DNA of 64,000 nt from NCBI RefSeq assembly GCF_012844225.1, contig NZ_JABAGQ010000002.1:372001-436000 (forward strand), read 5' to 3'. A model generated the notes under the pieces. That model searched no databases and was not told the origin of the DNA. It saw nothing but the letters and a program-made list of their open reading frames with translations. This DNA is from Rhodococcus sp. 105337 (GTDB lineage: Bacteria; Actinomycetota; Actinomycetes; Mycobacteriales; Mycobacteriaceae). Of the stretch, positions 61,853 through 64,000 are shown piece by piece. The position numbers and the translations under genes are program-made. The first letter of the stretch is position 1, and each line of letters opens with the position of its first letter.

Positions 61853-61963
61853 CTACAGACAGTCGGCGCAGAAACAGGCGGCGCAAGGCAGACAGCATGA
61901 CGCACAGACGCGCTTGAGGTCGACGTGGCGGCGAGCCACGAGTCGCACTCCGGGTCCGGTCAT
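61853..61963 (-). CDS. leaderless poly-cysteine leader peptide upstream of sirA
   Basis: The 36-codon ORF starts MTGPGVRLVARRHVDLKRV and its last 17 residues contain seven cysteines (CASCCLPCAACFCADCL), then TAG. The ATG at 61963 has no ribosome-binding site but lies seven bases after CACAAT. Poly-cysteine leaderless short ORFs are known in mycobacteria as cysteine-responsive attenuators of sulfur-assimilation operons. The sirA operon here is the expected target, 111 bases downstream. Two Cys codons would also be met early in the run, so stalling could occur at several places. The metal-binding look of the CxxC pairs is probably a side effect of selection for Cys codons. Confidence 0.8.
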   Translation of the reverse strand: MTGPGVRLVARRHVDLKRVCASCCLPCAACFCADCL

Positions 61964-61970
61964 GTCGCCA

Positions 61971-62000
61971 ATTGTGCCATGTCATCGGCGCGATTCCGAA
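61971..62000 (-). promoter_or_regulatory. promoter of the poly-Cys leader and sirA operon
   Basis: On the minus strand TTCGGA (62000-61995) and CACAAT (61976-61971) are separated by 18 bases. Both are partial matches to consensus, and the -10 spacing to the ATG is that of leaderless transcripts. Confidence 0.45.
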
Positions 62001-62094
62001 ACTCGGCGGCTATTTCCACCGAATTCGGGGGAAATGTCGAGGTAGGCGCCCCGGCCGTGGTCGCGGGCCCGCGCGTGTCTGGGACACTGGGGGT

Positions 62095-63357
62095 GTGAGT
62101 ACGACGGAAATCGGTGAACGCACCGCGGGAAAATCAGGTGTCGCCGATGCCGAGGACGGCTTCGCGCTGTCCGAGCACGCCCTCGAGGGAGTGGGCACCC
62201 GGCCGTTCGGGGTGTACGTCCACGTCCCCTTCTGCGCGACGCGCTGCGGCTACTGCGACTTCAACACTTACACGGCGGGTGAACTCGGCAGCGCTGCCTC
62301 GCCGGCATCGTGGCTCGAGGGCCTGCGCAGGGAACTCGCCGCCGGCGCGGAGATGCTCGGCGGCACCGGCCGGGGCGCGCCGGCCGCGCAGACGGTGTTC
62401 GTCGGGGGTGGCACACCGTCGCTCCTCGGTGCGGACGGGCTGGCAGATGTCCTCGGCGCCGTCCGGGAGTCGTTCGGTCTCGCTCCCGGTGCGGAAGTGA
62501 CCACCGAATCGAATCCGGAGTCGACCTCGCCCGAATTCTTCGACCGCATCCGCGCCGCGGGATACACCCGGGTCTCGCTGGGCATGCAGTCCGCCGCGCC
62601 GCACGTGCTGGCCGTACTCGACCGCACCCACACTCCGGGACGCCCGGTCGCGGCGGCGCGGGAGGCCCGCGCAGCGGGCTTCGACCACGTGAATCTCGAC
62701 ATCATCTACGGCACACCGGGGGAGCGTGACTCGGACCTCGAGGCATCTCTCGACGCGGTGCTCGACGCCGGCGTCGATCATGTGTCCGCGTACGCGCTCA
62801 TCGTCGAGGACGGCACCGCGCTCGCCCGGCGGGTGCGCCGGGGAGAGCTTCCCGCCCCCGACGACGACGTGCTCGCCACACGGTACGAGCGGATCGACGC
62901 ACGTCTCCGGGATGCAGGCATGACCTGGTACGAGGTATCGAACTGGGCTGCCGCGCAAGACCCTTCGGCGCGCTGTGCCCACAACCTCGGCTACTGGGAC
63001 GGCGGCGACTGGTGGGGAGCGGGTCCCGGCGCGCACAGTCACGTCGGCGGAACCCGGTGGTGGAACGTCAAGCATCCCGCGCGGTACGCAGGCATCCTCG
63101 CGGACGGACGTCTGCCGGTCGGCGGAAGCGAGCGCCTGAGCGCCGAGGACGTGCACACCGAAGTCGTGATGCTCGCGGTCCGGTTGAGGACCGGGTTGCC
63201 CCTCGGCGTCCTCGACGCCGGGGAGCGCGTCGCCGCCGACTCGGTGGTCGCCGACGGTCTCGCGGAGATCTCCGACGAACATCTCGTCCTCACCGACCGC
63301 GGGCGGCTCCTCGCCGACGCGGTGGTCCGGACGATCCTGCTCGGCGCCGAGGGCTGA
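62095..63357 (+). CDS. hemW: radical SAM heme chaperone HemW (HemN-like)
   Basis: The 420-residue radical SAM protein has YVHVPFCATRCGYCDFNTY, giving CxxxCxxC for the [4Fe-4S] cluster, TVFVGGGTPSLL, TESNPES and RVSLGMQS, and the C-terminal HemN-like domain. Of the two related families, the missing extra N-terminal segment and the CxxxCxxC followed directly by FNTY favour HemW, a heme-trafficking protein, over coproporphyrinogen dehydrogenase HemN. The assignment is by family resemblance. The GTG at 62095 (MSTTEIGERT) lies seven bases after GACACT, consistent with a leaderless start. Confidence 0.87.
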   Translation: MSTTEIGERTAGKSGVADAEDGFALSEHALEGVGTRPFGVYVHVPFCATRCGYCDFNTYTAGELGSAASPASWLEGLRRELAAGAEMLGGTGRGAPAAQTVFVGGGTPSLLGADGLADVLGAVRESFGLAPGAEVTTESNPESTSPEFFDRIRAAGYTRVSLGMQSAAPHVLAVLDRTHTPGRPVAAAREARAAGFDHVNLDIIYGTPGERDSDLEASLDAVLDAGVDHVSAYALIVEDGTALARRVRRGELPAPDDDVLATRYERIDARLRDAGMTWYEVSNWAAAQDPSARCAHNLGYWDGGDWWGAGPGAHSHVGGTRWWNVKHPARYAGILADGRLPVGGSERLSAEDVHTEVVMLAVRLRTGLPLGVLDAGERVAADSVVADGLAEISDEHLVLTDRGRLLADAVVRTILLGAEG

Positions 63358-63381
63358 TCCCGCCCGGCGCCGAGCGCGGCG

Positions 63382-63822
63382 CTATTCGTCGCCGGCGTCG
63401 TCGCTCCGGTGGCGCCCGACCCCGGGCGGATTCGGCGGCGAGTCCGGCTCGCCGCCCAACGCCTCACCCGGCGCGGGGAACGGCTCCGACGGCGGGAGTT
63501 CGGCCGGCGCGTCCGGCGCGGGTGCGAGCGCGTCGTAGTCGAAGACGCGGGCGTGCAGCACCGGGCGGTTGCGCAGCGCCGACCGCACCGCGCGGTGCAA
63601 CCCGTCCTCGAGATACAGCACGCCCTGCCACTGCACCGCGTGCGGGAACAGGTCGCCGTAGAAGGTCGAGTCCTCGGACAGCAACCGGTCGAGTTCGAGA
63701 ACCTTGGTTGTGGTGACGATTTCGTCGAGACGCACCTGCCGCGGTGGGATTCGCGACCAGTCACGCAGCGACAACCCGTGATCGGGGTACGGCTTCCCGT
63801 CCCGGACGCCCTTGAAAATCAT
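63382..63822 (-). CDS. conserved hypothetical protein
   Basis: This 146-residue protein begins MIFKGVRDGKPYPDHGLSLR. It has a compact first part with KVLELDRLLSEDSTFYGDLFPH and WQGVLYLEDGLHRAVRSALR, and ends in a Pro/Gly/Asp-rich tail. I recognise no catalytic motif; it looks like an actinobacterial family of unknown function. The ATG at 63822 follows TACTGT (63834-63829, minus strand) by six bases, so it is probably leaderless; a GTG two codons upstream is the alternative. It converges on hemW with 24 bases between stop codons. Confidence 0.7.
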   Translation of the reverse strand: MIFKGVRDGKPYPDHGLSLRDWSRIPPRQVRLDEIVTTTKVLELDRLLSEDSTFYGDLFPHAVQWQGVLYLEDGLHRAVRSALRNRPVLHARVFDYDALAPAPDAPAELPPSEPFPAPGEALGGEPDSPPNPPGVGRHRSDDAGDE

Positions 63823-63987
63823 GCGCACACAGTACGGGTGACCCCCGCCCGGCCCTCACGGCGGTAGGCGCTGTGCTCCGGGCGAACGGCCGGCCCGGTG
63901 TGGCACGTGCCTGCACATTTCGGACACGATTAGACTGGTCCGGTACGGGACATGTAGCACGCACATGTGGAAACGGAGGTGGGCGGG

Positions 63988-64000
63988 TTGTCGAGCACCG
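63988..64000 (+). CDS. start of the next gene, perhaps hrcA (partial)
   Basis: GGAGGTG (63975-63981) stands six bases before TTG 63988, followed by codons for Ser-Ser-Thr and the window end. In related actinobacteria the heat-shock repressor gene hrcA follows hemW, and many HrcA proteins start with a short Ser/Thr-rich lead. TAGACT (63931-63936) is a fair -10 box upstream. Four codons cannot prove the identity. Confidence 0.3.

Noticed and set aside
63901-64000. CIRCE element before the putative hrcA
   Set aside because: The TTAGCACTC-N9-GAGTGCTAA pattern is not present in the available bases.

Overview
The window is 64 kb of high-GC actinobacterial chromosome. Most genes overlap by ATGA or GTGA or lie within a few bases of each other. 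Many appear leaderless, with a -10 box 6-8 bases before the start codon. As I remember it, the gene order follows two blocks of the Mycobacterium tuberculosis genome (ilvB1 to ddl, and proA to hemN). The long E. coli-type ilvD, the separate cysD/cysN without fused APS kinase, and the general protein style point to Rhodococcus or a close relative in Mycobacteriales. I see no insertion sequence, phage, plasmid or CRISPR feature; this is core chromosome.

Layout. 1-6.4 kb holds branched-chain amino acid synthesis: ilvD on the minus strand, a small PH-domain membrane protein, then ilvB-ilvN-ilvC behind an apparent attenuator (leader peptide plus terminator). 6.5-14.9 kb holds a SulP transporter, serA, leuB, an MFS exporter, a FAH-family hydrolase and gltX. 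15.1-15.5 kb holds tRNA-Gln(CTG) and two identical tRNA-Glu(CTC) genes. 15.5-20.2 kb holds a 57-residue DUF5302-like gene, a PPOX-fold protein, an IclR regulator divergent from leuC-leuD, and the HU protein hup with a long lysine/alanine tail. 20.3-24.2 kb is a minus-strand fbiD-ppk1-mutT1 operon. 24.4-31.4 kb holds gpsA, a Cys/Met PLP enzyme, ddl, proA, a MoxR ATPase and a VWA protein. 31.4-34.8 kb holds nadD-rsfS-gpgP-octT-degV; gpgP and octT belong to methylglucose lipopolysaccharide synthesis. 35-39.1 kb holds comEA-comEC-holA, facing rpsT.

39.7-43.2 kb is the three-gene cluster ATP-grasp / alpha-E / transglutaminase-like, whose chemistry is not settled; the ATP-grasp protein ends in a polyglutamine tract. 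Then come an aquaporin, a PemK/MazF-fold protein, lepA, a nitronate monooxygenase and a GH15 trehalase-like enzyme. From 49.9 kb to 61.9 kb lies a sulfur region: subI-cysT-cysW-cysA (sulfate import) reads rightwards, and sirA-cysH-cysD-cysN-chelatase (reduction and siroheme) reads leftwards. A universal stress protein and a second polyphosphate kinase (ppk2) sit between them. hemW, a small uncharacterised protein and probably the first codons of hrcA end the window.

The most interesting signals are regulatory peptides too short for routine annotation. The ilvB leader peptide (2728-2775) is rich in Leu, Val and Ile and is followed by a terminator. A leaderless 30-codon ORF ending Cys-Cys-Arg lies before subI (50225-50317). 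A leaderless 36-codon ORF with seven cysteines lies before sirA (61853-61963). Both cysteine leaders are followed by a CTCCTG that could pair with the CAGGAG ribosome-binding site of the downstream gene. This suggests that the two halves of sulfate assimilation share translation-coupled cysteine sensing, of the kind reported for poly-cysteine leaderless ORFs in mycobacteria.
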